Positions 11,753 to 24,032 of a stretch of 64,000 bases of DNA are shown here, piece by piece. This stretch comes from Iris pallida (Eukaryota > Streptophyta > Magnoliopsida > Asparagales > Iridaceae). The stretch spans positions 1,008,757 through 1,072,756 of the forward strand of contig JANAVB010012195.1 in assembly GCA_029216955.1 (NCBI GenBank), written 5' to 3'. The notes beneath the pieces were generated by a model that worked only from the letters and a program-made list of their open reading frames with translations, ran no database searches and had not been told where the DNA came from. The position numbers were made by a program, and so were the translations under genes. Within the stretch, counting starts at the first letter, position 1. The number at the start of each line of letters is the position of its first letter.

Positions 11753-13113
11753 CTAGGAATGACCGTTAGCTGCTCCTTGTGGTGTCGTCATATCCTCCAT
11801 GACCATGGCAAAAGCTTGCCCTCCTGGTGCTACAGGTCGACGCTTTGAGCAATCTCGCAACTAATGTTGATTCAAACCACAGTTTAAACATTGGCCTAGT
11901 CTCCAATGGCACTCGCTCTCGCTGTGTCCCTTCTTTTTGCAATACTGACATGTTGGAGGCTCTTGATTCAAGTAGGAGACGGCTTCCGATTGCTGATGAT
12001 ACTGCTGCGGTGAAGTTTTTTTGGAACATTGAGACGTTTTGTTGTTCCCGATTGGTTGTTGCCTCCTCCGTATGCGTCTCTATCTCTTTTCTGCTTGCGC
12101 TTCAGGTCCTTCTCTACGTCCTGTGCAACCTTCAAGATTCTTCCGTATGTGGTGACCTGGCTGGTGGTGATGGCTATGCGAATTTCATGTGTTAGCCCCT
12201 TTCTGAACTTCTTGGCTTTGGCTGCGGGGGTCAAGGCATCTGAGAAGTGACTGAGGCGGAAGAACTCGGCGGAGTACTCGTCGATGGAGAGGTTGCCCTC
12301 CTCCAGGCTCTTGAACTCATTTTCTAACTCTTCTCTGGCCGCGTCGGGGTAGAACTTCATCTTGAACAGCTCCTTAAATTCTTCCCAAGTCACATCTGGC
12401 ACGGTGAATCGAGGTTCGTCTCTATACCACGTACGGGCGATGTCGTAAAGCTGCGTGCTAGCTGACTCGATCTTCAGGTCTTCAGGAACTCGAGTCATCC
12501 GAAGAATTTGATCCACGTTCTCCAACCACTCATCCGCGTAGAGAATCCCTTCCGTCCCCTTGAATTCCCTGGGCCTAAGGTCCATAAAATTCTTGGAAGT
12601 TCCAAGGCGTGGTCATGGAGCATCTCCAGTCTGGAGAGCCTCTCTCAAGGTGTTGCGAAAGGTGTTGGCCTGCTCCGTTTGGGAAGTGATGAGCTGCTGG
12701 AAGATTCTGAGGAGAGCAACGTTGTCCAGTACAGGTGGCGGAGACAGAATATATGCTGGATATACGGCAGGTGCTGGGTACGTCGTTGGTGCTGGATGTA
12801 TCATAGGAGCTGGATACATCGTCGGTGTTGGATGTATGGAAAATGCTGGATACATCGCTGGTGCCGGGTGCATGGCTGGTACTGGATGTGGAACATGTGC
12901 TTGATGCTGAACTTGTGTTGGTGGTGGGACAGATGCTGAAGGCAGAACGGGTGCTGGTGGTGGAGTCTGAGGAGGAAACTGCGAGGGTGGTGGAATATCG
13001 TCTCTGCGAAAGCTCGAGAATTATGGTTGTGGCGGATTACCCATTTGAGTAAGTTGGCCTCCCTGCGTCGTTGGGGTGTTCAGGGAAGCGTTATTCATGT
13101 CTTGTGAATCCAT
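11753..13113 (-). pseudogene. gag: Ty3/gypsy gag, broken by stops and a frame change
   Basis: Gag packages retrotransposon RNA in virus-like particles. The ATG at 13113 follows the 5' LTR and starts a Gln/Asn/Pro-rich leader. A Pro/His/Tyr-rich repeat of the MYPAP/MHPAP type lies near 12750-12900. The gag core follows at 12585-12050 (MDLRPREFKG, YADEWLENVDQIL, ARTWYRDEP, WEEFKELFKMKFYP). A CCHC zinc knuckle (CQYCKKKGHSESEC) lies at about 11909-11950. Breaks are a TAA at 13021-13023, a TGA at 12613-12615 (an Arg CGA changed to TGA) and a frame change just upstream of the zinc knuckle. Leader and core are in one frame, the knuckle in another. There is no protease or pol downstream; the LTR follows. 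The domain identity is secure. Confidence 0.85.
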
Positions 13114-13323
13114 TTACTGTAATAAAAGAAAATATTTAGCCGCTGAAGAATTTCAAGCAAGATGCAAGTCAAGGGTTCAATGAAAATCAAGGACAGAGAT
13201 CAATAATGAGTTCAAGACATATGGATGAGATCCTAAGTGTTTAATCCTATTTGCAGGCTCACGACGGTACAGTAACGTAATCGAAGTGATTAATGTAGAC
13301 CTGTATAGGCCACCAAAAAAACT
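13114..13323 (-). other. Leader between 5' LTR and gag of the gag-only element
   Basis: This is the 210-base untranslated stretch where the primer-binding site should be. Next to the LTR the minus strand reads AGTTTTTTTGGTGGCC. Only TGGT fits a usual initiator-tRNA site, so the PBS is decayed or uses another tRNA. Nothing else was seen. Confidence 0.5.
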
Positions 13324-15122
13324 TGTCACGACCCATACCCACTTTTCGGATACGAGACGTGTCCAAGTTCAGTCTATGCCACAGTATCGGCGGTAGAGCG
13401 CTGTCTAGAATACAATAGTCACAATAGTCTAGAACAATCAAGGTAATCTATATCTTATCTACAACAATCAACTACATCAATGAGACTGGGAAATGAATGA
13501 TAATATAAAATGGAGTATCATGTTTATCAAGAATTCAAGTTACGTCCGGTGGACACAAATCTACTACCAATAGACGAATATAAAATAAAGACATGAAAAT
13601 AAGATGACTGAGTCCAACTGCTAATCATCAAGATACCCTCAGCTGCGGTAGTACCGTGGTCCAATGCTGGCTCAAACCTACTTGTCTGCACCCGGCTCAA
13701 AACTCGGCTAAACCTGAAGAGATCATCAGGTCCTCAGGGGACTAACAAGATACATAAAACATGCCTACAAATATAACAATAAATAACATGTATGGAAGAT
13801 AAGGACGGTGCAAGAAGGTTATCTAAGACACGACAACCAATATGGAAATATAATACTAGACTTGGCTATCAATCAAACGACTAACCCCTATAGCTTGTAG
13901 TACAATGCAAGATACTCCCAATCTATGGTAGGTTTCGACCGTAGTATAATGCAAGATACTCCCAGTCAAGAATAGCCAATTCTAGTATCGAATTCCTCTC
14001 CCAAAGGAATACAAGGTCAAGTAGATACCTATAAACCGTAGTACAATGCAAGATACTCCTAATCTATAGTATGTCACAAATCAAGTCAATCAATCAATAT
14101 CAAGATCGAAGAATCTGCTATAGGTCGTAGCACAATGTAAGATACTCTCAATCTATAGTGTCTCAACTGTAGTACAATGAAAGATACTCCCAGTCAAGAA
14201 CAAGATATAGAAACTGACAACTCAATCACAAGACAAGGTAACACGAAAAGGCCAATAATCAAGCAATGTCGAATATCCTATACGTGCACGTAATCTAGAA
14301 CAAGTAAAACAATCATGGACACCAATCATAAATATGGAAATCATGTGACAATATGAAAAGGAATACAATAGAGAAAGAGAAAAACAATGTAAATACTGTA
14401 TATGTTCGGCAAGGTATACTTGCATGTGGTCCTGAGCTGCGGATACGGGTCAAGTGCCGAGTTGAAGTCCAAGGGACCTATATTTTAGAGTTAATTCTAA
14501 TCAATGCATGAAATTCAAATTATAATCAAACATTCCTTTAAAACAATGCTAAATACCCTAGTATTTCTAAATGGCCTTATTGCCTTGGTTTATCAGCCCT
14601 TTCCTTTCCTACATGTTGTAATTTTGAAGTTTACTGGTTTCTTTGGTCTATCCCAGTAACACCTAGTCTGTTCTACACTTTTTAGTTATTCCCTGCCTTG
14701 GTCCCTTTCATGGAACCCTGTTTATGGACATGTGTCTGATACAAGTTGTATTGACTCATTAGTATATGACATGAAATTCATAACAAGTTCTACTGTCTGG
14801 TTTAACAAAAAGTTAATTAATATATAAGCTTTTATACACTCACAATGCATAGCAATTGATCAACTGCTTTATGATATAAAACTCGTCACAAGTCTTAACA
14901 ATCAGTACTCCTCATGGAAGAGTTGGTTAGTTGTGGCAAAAATGTGAATTTAAATAAACATATTTTAGGTAATATCATGAATTTGCCTCAATGATGTAGG
15001 TTAGTTGTAGCAATTTTGAAAAGTTCAGGTTATCTGAATCCATCCTTTCAACATCATATTATCAAACATAAGAAGTTATAAACCATACAATGAGTGATAA
15101 ATGAAATGATATAAAGGGTCTT

Positions 15123-15247
15123 TGTTGATATATATAGTGTTATTGGGCTTTAGTCCCACATTGGCTAGAATGATAGGAGAGGAGGCTAGCCTCTCCTATA
15201 TATATGTTGTTATTCCATTCACAATAAAATAACTTCAAGTCTCAACA
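15123..15247 (+). mobile_element. Copia 5' LTR (125 bp)
   Basis: It begins TGTTGATATATATAG and ends CTCAACA. It is identical by eye to 20361-20485. It contains the inverted pair GGAGAGGAGGCTAGCCTCTCC around 15175-15197 and a TATATATA stretch at 15197-15205. LTRs this short are unusual for a full-length autonomous copia element. Confidence 0.97.
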
Positions 15248-15259
15248 TGGTATCAGAGC
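15248..15259 (+). other. Copia primer-binding site
   Basis: TGGTATCAGAGC directly after the LTR is the standard complement of the 3' end of initiator tRNA-Met, where reverse transcription begins. Confidence 0.95.
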
Positions 15260-15339
15260 CTAAAATTGCTTAGAATACCGTCAGAGACCCCTCCTCCACA
15301 CAAACCCTAACCCTAATCTCATCCTCTTTTCCTTCTTCC

Positions 15340-15592
15340 ACGCCGCCGCTGCCGCCCGCTGCCGCTGCAGCTGCTGCCGCTGCCACCACAGCTGCAGCGC
15401 CGCCCCGCTGCTGCTGCTGCTGCAGCTGCCGCGCCGCCGCCGCCGCTGCCGTGCTGCTGCCGTTGCTGTGCCGCTGTTGCGGCTGCAACTGCTGCTGCTG
15501 CTGCCGTGGTTGCCTCCGAGCACACCACTTTTAGGGCACCTACGCTGTAGGTCAGCCTGAATTAGGGCACCTACGCTGTAGGTCAGCCTGAA
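15340..15592 (+). repeat. GC-rich CTG/GCC leader tract and 31-bp duplication in the copia leader
   Basis: 15340-15510 is an imperfect run of GCC, GCT and CTG triplets, far richer in G+C than the surroundings. A 31-base block starting TTAGGGCACCTACGCTGTAGG is repeated at 15531-15561 and 15562-15592. Each copy can fold at CCTACGCTGTAGG. All of this lies between the primer site and the gag ATG, so it would be a highly structured RNA leader. Minus-strand Ala/Ser/Gly-rich ORFs over it are repeat artefacts. Confidence 0.85.
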
Positions 15593-15796
15593 AGTTGCTG
15601 TACCGCTTTTGCGGCTGCAAGATTCATTGTACCGCTATTGCGGGTACAAGATTCACGCTCGTTCTTGAGATCAATCTCAAGGAGATGCCTATAATCCCTA
15701 GATCCGATGAAATCAGACATATTCGGATTTAGGAGAGGACGGCGAGGACGAGCGTGAGTCGTGGAGCAAGTGTGAAGTGATCGAGAAGAAGCATCG

Positions 15797-18700
15797 ATGG
15801 AGGAGATTCTCAAGAAGCTGGATGCTGACGATGTGGCGACATTGCTGAAGTTGATAAAGGTGTCGGCTGGTGAAAGCACGACACGAGCACCGCCAAAGTT
15901 GGAACTACCCTCCATCGATCTGAAGTTGGATGGACCAGCCACCTATTTGAGTTGGTCACGGCGGGTGAGAAGAACCCTTGCAGGTAAGAACCTGGAGGGA
16001 TTCTTGACAGGCGAGAAGACAGAGCCGGAAGAGGGCTCGACAGGACGCGACGAGTGGAAATCCACTCATATGGTGATTTATATCTGGCTTCTCAACTCCT
16101 TAGTCCAGTCTATTGCTTCCACAGTAGATGGCATTGAGATGGTGAAAGACGTATGGGAGAAATTGAGAAGAACCTATGATGGCATAGGTAACAATCTACG
16201 GATCTTCCAGATAAAAGGGGAGATCGACGACACCGTACAAGGCGAGAAGACGGTGCAGGAGTACGCTACGGAGTTGGAACGTCTCTGGCTGGATTATGAT
16301 CACCATTCCAAACGGGCAAGCTGCGGGGACCCAAAGTGCAAGGAGAGACAGGTGTGTCTGCAGGAGAGGACGATGAAATTTCTTAAGGGACTGACTGCAG
16401 CATTCACACAGAGGACAGCCTTACTCCTCGCCCAGCCAGAGATCCCTAGTCTCGAGGAGGCTATCTCAGCCATGATTCAGGAGGAGACGCGGATCAGATT
16501 ACAGACAGGGACAGGCGCATCATCGACAGGTGCTTTACCCGAAGTGAAGTCAGCACTAGCAGCTACCGGTTCGGGGGATACAGGATCCAAGGGAGAGCTC
16601 TGGCAACAGAATCGGCAGTGCTACAACTGTGGGGAGATGGGCCACCATCGATATGCTTGTACCAAACCACCTAAGGAGGAAGACTCAGGTGGTGGACGTG
16701 GACGAGGATATGCTGGACGTGGACGTGGTCGAGGAGGCCGACGAGGTGGTCGAGGAGGCTATCGGGCAAACCTGCTGGTGGCAGATGGGAATGGAGGAGC
16801 TGGCGGCGCCTTTACTGAGGAGGATCAGGCGCTACTGGACCTGCTGGAGAGAAAGCAAAAAGCGTCAATCGAAGGAGACAGGAGAAGTGGAGCAGAGGAG
16901 GCATCCACTCCATTCTTCAGAGGCAACGCCGCTATGTATGCCCATCCATCAGAAGGTACTGACGAGTCTCACGCTCTTGCATCTATGTCTTCCCTTAAAA
17001 TGTCAGACTGGATTATCGACTCAGGAGCATCTCGGCATGTGACCGGAAATGCTAGTAAGTTTTCCTCGTACACTCACCTAGCATCGACAGACACCATTCA
17101 GACTGCGGATGGTACTTTCCAACCAGTGGTCGGTAAGGGTACTGTTAATTGTACGGGTTCAGTAAGGTTATCCAATGTTTTGCATGCTCCATCCTTCCCA
17201 GTCAGTCTCTTGTCTATTAGTTCTATAATTCTCCAACTAAAATGCATTGTTTCTTTTGATATTCCTAAGGTGATCTTCCAGGAAAAAGGGACGGGACGAA
17301 GACTTGGGACTGGCACTTGGCATGATGGACTGTGGTACCTAAATCAAGACGGACTGGACTCAGCATTGGTGTCTATGGCAGAGAAGGCTGGAATGGAGGA
17401 GCTGCAGCAGAGGACTGAAGACACTTTGATACTTCATCATAGGAGGATGGGGCATTCTTTCTTTGATACTCTAAATAAGTTGTATCCAGATATGTATGCA
17501 AAATCAAATAAAATAAAATTAGTATGTGATGCATGTGAGTTAGGAAAACTTACTAGGAGTTCATATGTTGGAAATGGTCATAAGAGTTCTTCAGTCTTTG
17601 AGGTAGTTCATTCTGATGTTTGGGGCCCATGTGCTACTAACACTATGAATGGGTATAAGTATTTTGTTTCGTTTATCGATTGTGCATCTCGTGTCACCTG
17701 GCTGTATTTGATGAAGAACAAAAGTGATGTATTTGCTTGTTTTCGGGACTTTCATAAATATGTCCAGACTCAGTATAATGCAGTGGTGAAGATACTGAGA
17801 TCTGACAATGGGACGGAGTATACCAATAGGACACTTGCAGAGTACTTGTCAGCACATGTAATACAGCATCAGACCTCTTGTGCATATACACCAGCACAAA
17901 ATGGAGTAGCAGAAAGGAAGAACCGACATCTTCTGGAGACCGCAAGAAGTATGATGATCGACATGAATGTCCCACAACACCTATGGGGATATGCGGTGTT
18001 GACAGCAGCTCAACTTATAAACAGGATGCCTTCAAAAGTCCTGGGATGGAAGTCTCCATGTGAAGTATTATAAGGTAATAATAGTGGAATACTTCCACTA
18101 AAGGTGTTTGGATGTGTGTGTTTTATGAAGGACAACAGACCATTCGTTGGAAAACTTGACCCTAGAGCAGTCAAGTGCATCTTCGTGGGCTACTCAGCAA
18201 CTCAGAAGGGGTATGTATGCTGGAGTCCAGTAGAGAAGAAGAAATTTGTTAGTATGGACGTCCACTTCCGGGAGCATGAGCCATATTACCGCCAGGATGG
18301 AACTTCGTATAACACGCCTCATACTACAAGTATAAGGCGAGAGGGGGAGATAGAGAACTTGGAGAATCTGGTGGTAACCGATTTAGAAGTTTGGCATAGA
18401 GACACGGTTGAGGAGGAACATGAAGGTGAAGCGGAACAGAGGGAGGAGACGAGAAGTGTTACACCTACGGCTCAGGGGGAGTTACTGACCTACAACAGGA
18501 GAAACAACAAGCAGACTACAGGACCAGTACCTACAGTGTCAGTGCCAAGTCCCTTGCCTGCGCCTGTCCCAACTCCTGAGACACCTATACCACCATCCTT
18601 CTCATCTACACCACCACCCTCCTCATCTACACCACCACCCTCCCCAGGTGATATCGTTCCTCCGATGTCTCCCATACCACTACCTACACGAAGGACTACT

Positions 18701-20353
18701 CGCAGCAATGCGGGAAATCCTCCGGACAGATATGGTTGGGATCTTGCTAAGTTTGTTTCTTATGATCATATATCTTCTTCTCATGGAGCATTTATAGCAT
18801 CTTTGGATAGTATTACTGTACCTAACAATTGGCAGGTTGCCAAGAACGATCCAAAGTGGAAAGCGGCAATGCACGAAGAGTTGGAAGCTCTTGAGAAGAA
18901 TCACACTTGGGAGCTGGTGAGACTGCCAGAAGGGAAAAGAGCAGTTGGATGTAAATGGGTTTTTACTGTGAAACAGAACCCAGATGGACAGGTTGAGCGC
19001 TATAAAGCTCGACTGGTGGCAAAAGGATACAGTCAGACGTACGGCATCGACTATGACGAGACCTTTGCACCAGTGGCGAAGATGAGCACTGTCAGGACCT
19101 TGATCTCCCTGGCAGCCAATGGAGGGTGGAAGCTACACCAACTGGATGTGAAGAATGCATTTCTTCATGGAGATCTAGTAGAGGAGGTGTACATGGAGAT
19201 ACCACCAGGATTCGGCACAAAACAGACAGAAGGCAAGGTCTGCAGACTGAAGAAGTCTCTCTATGGACTGAAGCAGTCTCCTCGGGCATGGTTTGACAGG
19301 TTCAGGAGAGCAATGATAGGGATGGGATATCAGCAGATCAATGCTGATCACACTGTCTTCTTCAGACGGAGTGGAGGCCATATCACCATGCTTGCAGTAT
19401 ATGTAGATGATATGATTATCACAGGCAATGATGAGCAGGAGATCGCCCAACTCAAAGTAAAACTTGGCAAGGAGTTCGAGGTGAAAGATCTTGGCCCTCT
19501 TCGATACTTCCTTGGGATTGAGATTGCTCGAGATAATGAGGGAATCGTTCTTTCTCAAAGGAAGTACGCACTGGACCTGCTTACGGAAACAGGGATGATG
19601 GGATGTAAACCAGCTACGACACCGATAGACCAGAAGTTTAAACTGGATGCTGAAGCTGGAGAACCAGTTGACCGGGATAGATATCAGAGATTGGTGGGCA
19701 AGTTAATCTACTTAAGCCACACTCGACCTGATATCAGCTTTGCGGTAAGTTTAGTAAGCCGCTACATGCATGACCCCCGGAAGGGTCACATGGACGCAGT
19801 GTACCAGATTCTGAGGTACTTGAAGGGAGCCCCCGGGAAGGGACTGATCTTCAGAAGAAATAATCATGTAGGCATTGAGGGCTATTGTGATTCTGACTGG
19901 GCTAGCTGTGCTGACGACAGGAGATCCACATCGGGATACTGCATATTTGTAGGAGGCAACTTGGTCTCTTGGAGGAGTAAGAAGCAGTCAGTAGTGGCCA
20001 GATCAACAGCTGAAGCAGAGTATAGAGCTATGGCCTTGGGAGTCACAGAACTGTTGTGGTTGAAGAATATGCTGACGGAGCTAAAGCTGGACCAGGGAGC
20101 AAAGATGAAGCTATGGTGTGACAACCAGTCAGCTATTAATATTGCCAACAATCCAGTGCAGCATGACAGGACCAAACATATTGAGATTGACAGATTCTTC
20201 ATCAAAGAAAAACTGGATAAAGGAGAACTAGAGCTGGGCTATGTTCCAACCAAAGATCAGGTAGCAGACGGACTGACAAAGGGGCTTAGTTCTATCAACA
20301 TGATGAGAGGATGTGACAAGATGGGCTTAGTGAATATCTTTCGCCCACCTTGA
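15797..20353 (+). pseudogene. gag-pol: Copia gag-pol polyprotein with one in-frame stop
   Basis: One frame of 1,519 codons runs from ATG 15797 to TGA 20351-20353, interrupted only by TAA at 18071-18073 (codon 759). Domains in order: gag core; CCHC knuckle CYNCGEMGHHRYAC at residues 275-288 followed by an RG-rich stretch; aspartic protease DSGAS at 408; integrase HHCC zinc region from about 547, with catalytic D607, D670 and E706 (DD35E spacing); a Pro/Ser/Thr-rich linker; reverse transcriptase with YVDD at 1202-1205; and copia RNase H with D1365 and the later AEAEYRA motif. The stop falls just after the integrase core and looks like a single base change of a Lys codon. All catalytic residues are otherwise present. 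Unless the stop is read through, this copy makes no RT, although it could be mobilised in trans. Confidence 0.95.
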
Positions 20354-20360
20354 GGGGGAG
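20350..20360 (+). other. Copia polypurine tract
   Basis: TTGAGGGGGAG lies directly against the 3' LTR and overlaps the gag-pol stop codon (TGA 20351-20353). It primes plus-strand DNA synthesis. Confidence 0.93.
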
Positions 20361-20485
20361 TGTTGATATATATAGTGTTATTGGGCTTTAGTCCCACATT
20401 GGCTAGAATGATAGGAGAGGAGGCTAGCCTCTCCTATATATATGTTGTTATTCCATTCACAATAAAATAACTTCAAGTCTCAACA
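20361..20485 (+). mobile_element. Copia 3' LTR (125 bp)
   Basis: Identical by eye to the 5' LTR at 15123-15247. Confidence 0.97.
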
Positions 20486-22609
20486 GTCTTGAAGAGGAGA
20501 ACATTTCCAGGAAAGACCAAACATTACAAGATATTGGCAACACGATACTAGTATCAAATTCATGGCTGACCAAACCATAGGCTAGAGAAACACATAGACA
20601 TGGGTTTGATCAATTATGTAGTTTACAACAGAAACACAGGTAATTGGTAGTTCTTACTGCCTACACAGGGCTGTAAGGCCATTAACCATTAGGTACTTAG
20701 GATACCATGTTCAGTTTTCTCAAACTTCTGAATTTCACATCTTATTCCTTAACTATTCAGTGGCAGGCCCCATATCTTCAAGTCACATATGTTTGTCCTG
20801 CATACAGCATGTACTGCTGTTCCTTATCAATAGATGTGTCGACTGATACAAGAACATGTACCATGTGTTAACTTATACTCGAGTGATCCCTTATCTCTAA
20901 TTCATGGGATATCATCTATTTTCCTAGGGTGCCCCTTCCACGTACTCGAGACCCTAACATATTGCTTCACAAGCAAGCATATGCTACACTAAGTTCCCTT
21001 TCTGTTAACACTTAAATCCTATGCCCTCTAACACTCAGTTCTGATACATATCTATTCTATGCTCAACGCTGCCCAGGTTGTCCTATTTAAGAGTCGACTT
21101 AAAATGCACTTTATGATATGCTCTAGTCATAATGACAAGTAGATGGGGAAAAACTATAGCATCAATATCAGCAGCAAACATATTGTAGGGTTAGTCTAAG
21201 GCACTGGAATTAGGCTCTATTTTAGTAAGGTGTGGGTTCCAGTCTCTGATATCATATGATACCTGAACCCCATACCATCTCTTGGATTCTCTGTACTGTT
21301 CAAAACGCAAACCAACATGGGATGTGGTTTGCACCTAGGACTGCTACCTATCCCATCTCTATTGGCTTGGTCTATGGCTTATGTCACATAAATAAACCAT
21401 CCCATCCCATTGTCCATGACATATGTACTTTCCATGTATACATATATATGTATATTGGCTCCTACAATTGATACTCTGGTACAACCCTCAAAACCACCCC
21501 AATCTCTTCTCCTGCTACCTGTACATACCTGGTTAGTATCTCGCAGTCTTAGCTATCTGAACATATGCATATATATATATTAAGGTATGCAACTGACAAC
21601 TAATAGACTGCTATATGACCTGGAAATAGGTATCCTTATGTTCAAAATTGATACATGGTACCATATATAGGTAATCCCTCTACTGTTCCTTACCCTCTAC
21701 ATCTGATATTCGATTCTCCTTTGTGATATACGCTTAGATACATACTCAGAATAACTTGGCATGTGATTTTCTGTCGAATATACTACGAATTATAATGCCA
21801 CAATTATTCGACTCACTTCATGGTATATATAAAGGATAGAACACTTACACCCCAATCGAATCCTTGATTCCTGGGTGTCCCTCTTCTAACTATATTATGT
21901 CCATGTTCTAGTCTAGACTCTGATTACAGACTGGTACTCAATTATCAATTATCCCCCTATTCTCAGGTACTCCCCGATACCAAACCCACATACAATTGAA
22001 ACAAAACCTCTCTCTAGAGTTCTTCTTAGTCATTAACTCAAACACCAAAAAAATCAAGAACTGTAATTTAGGGGGAAACAGATTTGATATCCGTTGAGTT
22101 GTTTTGTCGTGCTCGGTTGGATTATCGGCTCCTCCTGCTTCCTCTTCAACTCCTTCCTGCCTTCTTGCGAATTTCTTTAGGGTTTTAAGAGAAGAGGGGC
22201 GGCTGCTACCTCTACATATATAGGGGATACTAGGTTTGATCAAGTAAAGATTTGATAGAGAGAAATTTTGGTTTAAAGCTGATTTGGGTTTGCCTCTCAA
22301 AGATTTGAGGATATCTTCAATTCGAATAAGAGGGCTTGAGTATTGGTCGGTTGGCCCTTGAGGGTCGACTGCTTGGAAGGAAAATTCAAATTTGAATATT
22401 TTCTACCCGGCCCTCTAACAAATCAGATTTTGCATAACCCTTCTTCTAATACTAAGTCCATTATTCATATATACATATCCTCTATAAATAATTCTCTAGA
22501 TATAAAACATACTAGTTTAAATTATCTACAAAATCCCAAATTATTATATTGGGTCAATAATTAATAATAATAATAACTCAAAAATTTTAGGGCGGGGGTT
22601 TACATAGGC

Positions 22610-23827
22610 CAAGTAGTTACCTCATTTATTCCTTCTCTTATGTTATGATGCACCTTTTATCAAGATCTATCTACAAGCTTTCTTACGTCTATGATTGCTT
22701 AACATGATTATGACCCGTTGTGGGGCACTCATGATTTATGTCTTCCTTCTTTTGCTTAACATGATAGTGACCCGTTGTAGGGCACTCATGATTTATGTCT
22801 TTCTTTTTTTGCTTAACATGATAGAGACCCGTTGTGGTGCACTCATAATGTATATCTTTCTTCTTTGCTTAACACGATAGTGACCCGTTGCGGTACACTC
22901 AAGTCACATGTCACTTCTTTGCTTAACATGATTGTGGCCTGTCGTGGCGCACCCCTAACAAGTACCCTTAACATGATAGTGACCCGTCGTGGTGTACTCT
23001 AGGCTAGTAATATAACAAGTAATACAACATGATATGAACCATGAATGTTGTTGCAACGGCTTTATTGGCTTACAAGTAATGAATGATTTGGACACCGTAG
23101 GTGTTTCTCTTGAGTGTGTTTGTACAAGCTACATGTTCTGTATTGTATCATGTCTAAGGCATGGATTCCTGATGACCACGTCAGGGATTCATACTGAATC
23201 TGGCTAGGATTAATGACTAGATTGATCAAGTAGTTCATGAAGAGACTTTTCCAGTTACCTGTTGCCCGTTTGATCCTGGCCTTATATATATATACATGGG
23301 ATTTGGAGCTATCTGTCATGATGAGCACATTTTCAGCTCACCGTCGAGTGGAGCACCTCCTTAGGACACATGCATCTTACTGCCGTGTGTCTGCTATACT
23401 TGTTTTCTTTTGCTGGGGTCACTCCGGTAGCAGCAGACGGGTAACTGGACTTAGAAATCTCTTTGCATCTTGTTAGTAACTAGGCTTGTGATAACCCTAG
23501 TTAGTTAAAGTATCAAGCCGTACTCATTGCTTGGCCATGATTGATGGATAGAGTCAGTCTAGTCCAGTCTAGTTTTGCCTAGGCAGTGTTCGTATGTTTA
23601 TTTCAGTACACCATGGTTTATGCTTATTTTCATCGATAAATGGTCGAAGACAAAGTTCTATTCAGGAGAAGGGTTACAACCCTGGTCCTTGTTTGGTTTA
23701 CGGGTTGTAACTTGGCTTCCGGAATGGTTCCTAAGTTATCCTATCATTTGTCGTCCTATTCAGTACTCACATTTTATACATGATCTTTATGCTATACAAT
23801 GATCAGAGATTAAGTTCTGTTCAGGAG
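22610..23827 (+). mobile_element. LTR-like host sequence between the two nested clusters
   Basis: This stretch joins 7616 on the left once the gag-only element is removed, and 61816 on the right once E0 is removed. It holds a tandem array (22690-23005). It also has a block (23650-23740) matching 741-850, of the form GGTCCTTGTTTGGTTTA followed by GGGTTGTAACTT. The start of that block, GTTCTGTTCAGGAGAAGGG, is repeated at 23814-23832 and continues at 61811, so the unit was tandemly duplicated before E0 inserted. No gene was seen. Confidence 0.5.
22690..23005. repeat. Tandem repeat of about 57-bp units
   Basis: Five to six diverged copies of a unit containing TTGCTTAACATGATAGTGACCC, then GTTGTGG and GCACTCATGATTTATG. 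Later copies (22920-23005) are shorter and more diverged. Short ORFs over the array are repeat artefacts. Confidence 0.9.
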
Positions 23828-24032
23828 AAGGGTGTCACGACCCGTACCCGCTTTTCGGATGCGAGCTCGTGAGCAAGCCAGCTACGTATCAAGCGGACTC
23901 CAGCCCGATTCGAGTACGTATAAGCTGTCAAGATCATGGTATCATGGCTAATATGGTAATCTATAGTGTATCTCAATCCACAAGAATATATAAGACAAGA
24001 ATGAACAAGTATGGGTCGTGGTCTACAGCCCA

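Larger units (their letters stand above)
15118..20490 (+). mobile_element. Nested Ty1/copia retrotransposon with its target duplication
   Basis: The element occupies 15123-20485 and is flanked by GTCTT at 15118-15122 and 20486-20490. The uninterrupted site is seen at 9417-9425 in the other LTR (GGGTCTTGAAG), which proves the insertion. It has 125-bp LTRs, an initiator tRNA-Met primer site, one gag-pol frame with domains in copia order, and a polypurine tract. It carries a single stop and identical LTRs, so it is very young. Confidence 0.97.
13324..22604 (-). mobile_element. 5' LTR of the gag-only element (right copy), split by a copia element
   Basis: LTR sequence runs 13324-15122 and resumes at 20486-22604. 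Joining the two parts after removing 15123-20485 and one GTCTT copy gives about 3,913 bases matching 7622-11614. Differences are scattered and mostly single-base. Confidence 0.9.
7617..22609 (-). mobile_element. Gag-only LTR retrotransposon with about 4-kb LTRs (TR-GAG type) and its target duplication
   Basis: The element spans 7622-22604 and is flanked by a perfect 5-base target duplication TAGGC (7617-7621 and 22605-22609). Its LTRs (7622-11614, and 13324-22604 once the nested copia element is removed) are about 3.9-4.0 kb each. On the plus strand they begin TGTCACGACCC and end TTACA. The polypurine tract is beside the left LTR, so transcription runs on the minus strand and the right copy is the 5' LTR. 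Only 1,709 bases lie between the LTRs and they hold gag alone, with no protease, RT, RNase H or integrase. Movement would need enzymes from another element. Confidence 0.88.

Noticed and set aside
11827..13052. Plus-strand ORFs over the gag of the gag-only element
   Set aside because: Shadows of the minus-strand gag, whose core and zinc knuckle are recognisable.
15270..15528. Three overlapping minus-strand Ala/Ser/Gly-rich ORFs
   Set aside because: They are all readings of the same CTG/GCC triplet tract in the copia leader.
15797..20353. Two separate copia ORFs
   Set aside because: Both halves are in one frame and are separated only by TAA 18071-18073; the second apparent start is an internal GTG.
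22690..23005. CRISPR-like array
   Set aside because: Units are diverged, contiguous tandem repeats without unique spacers, in a plant repeat context.
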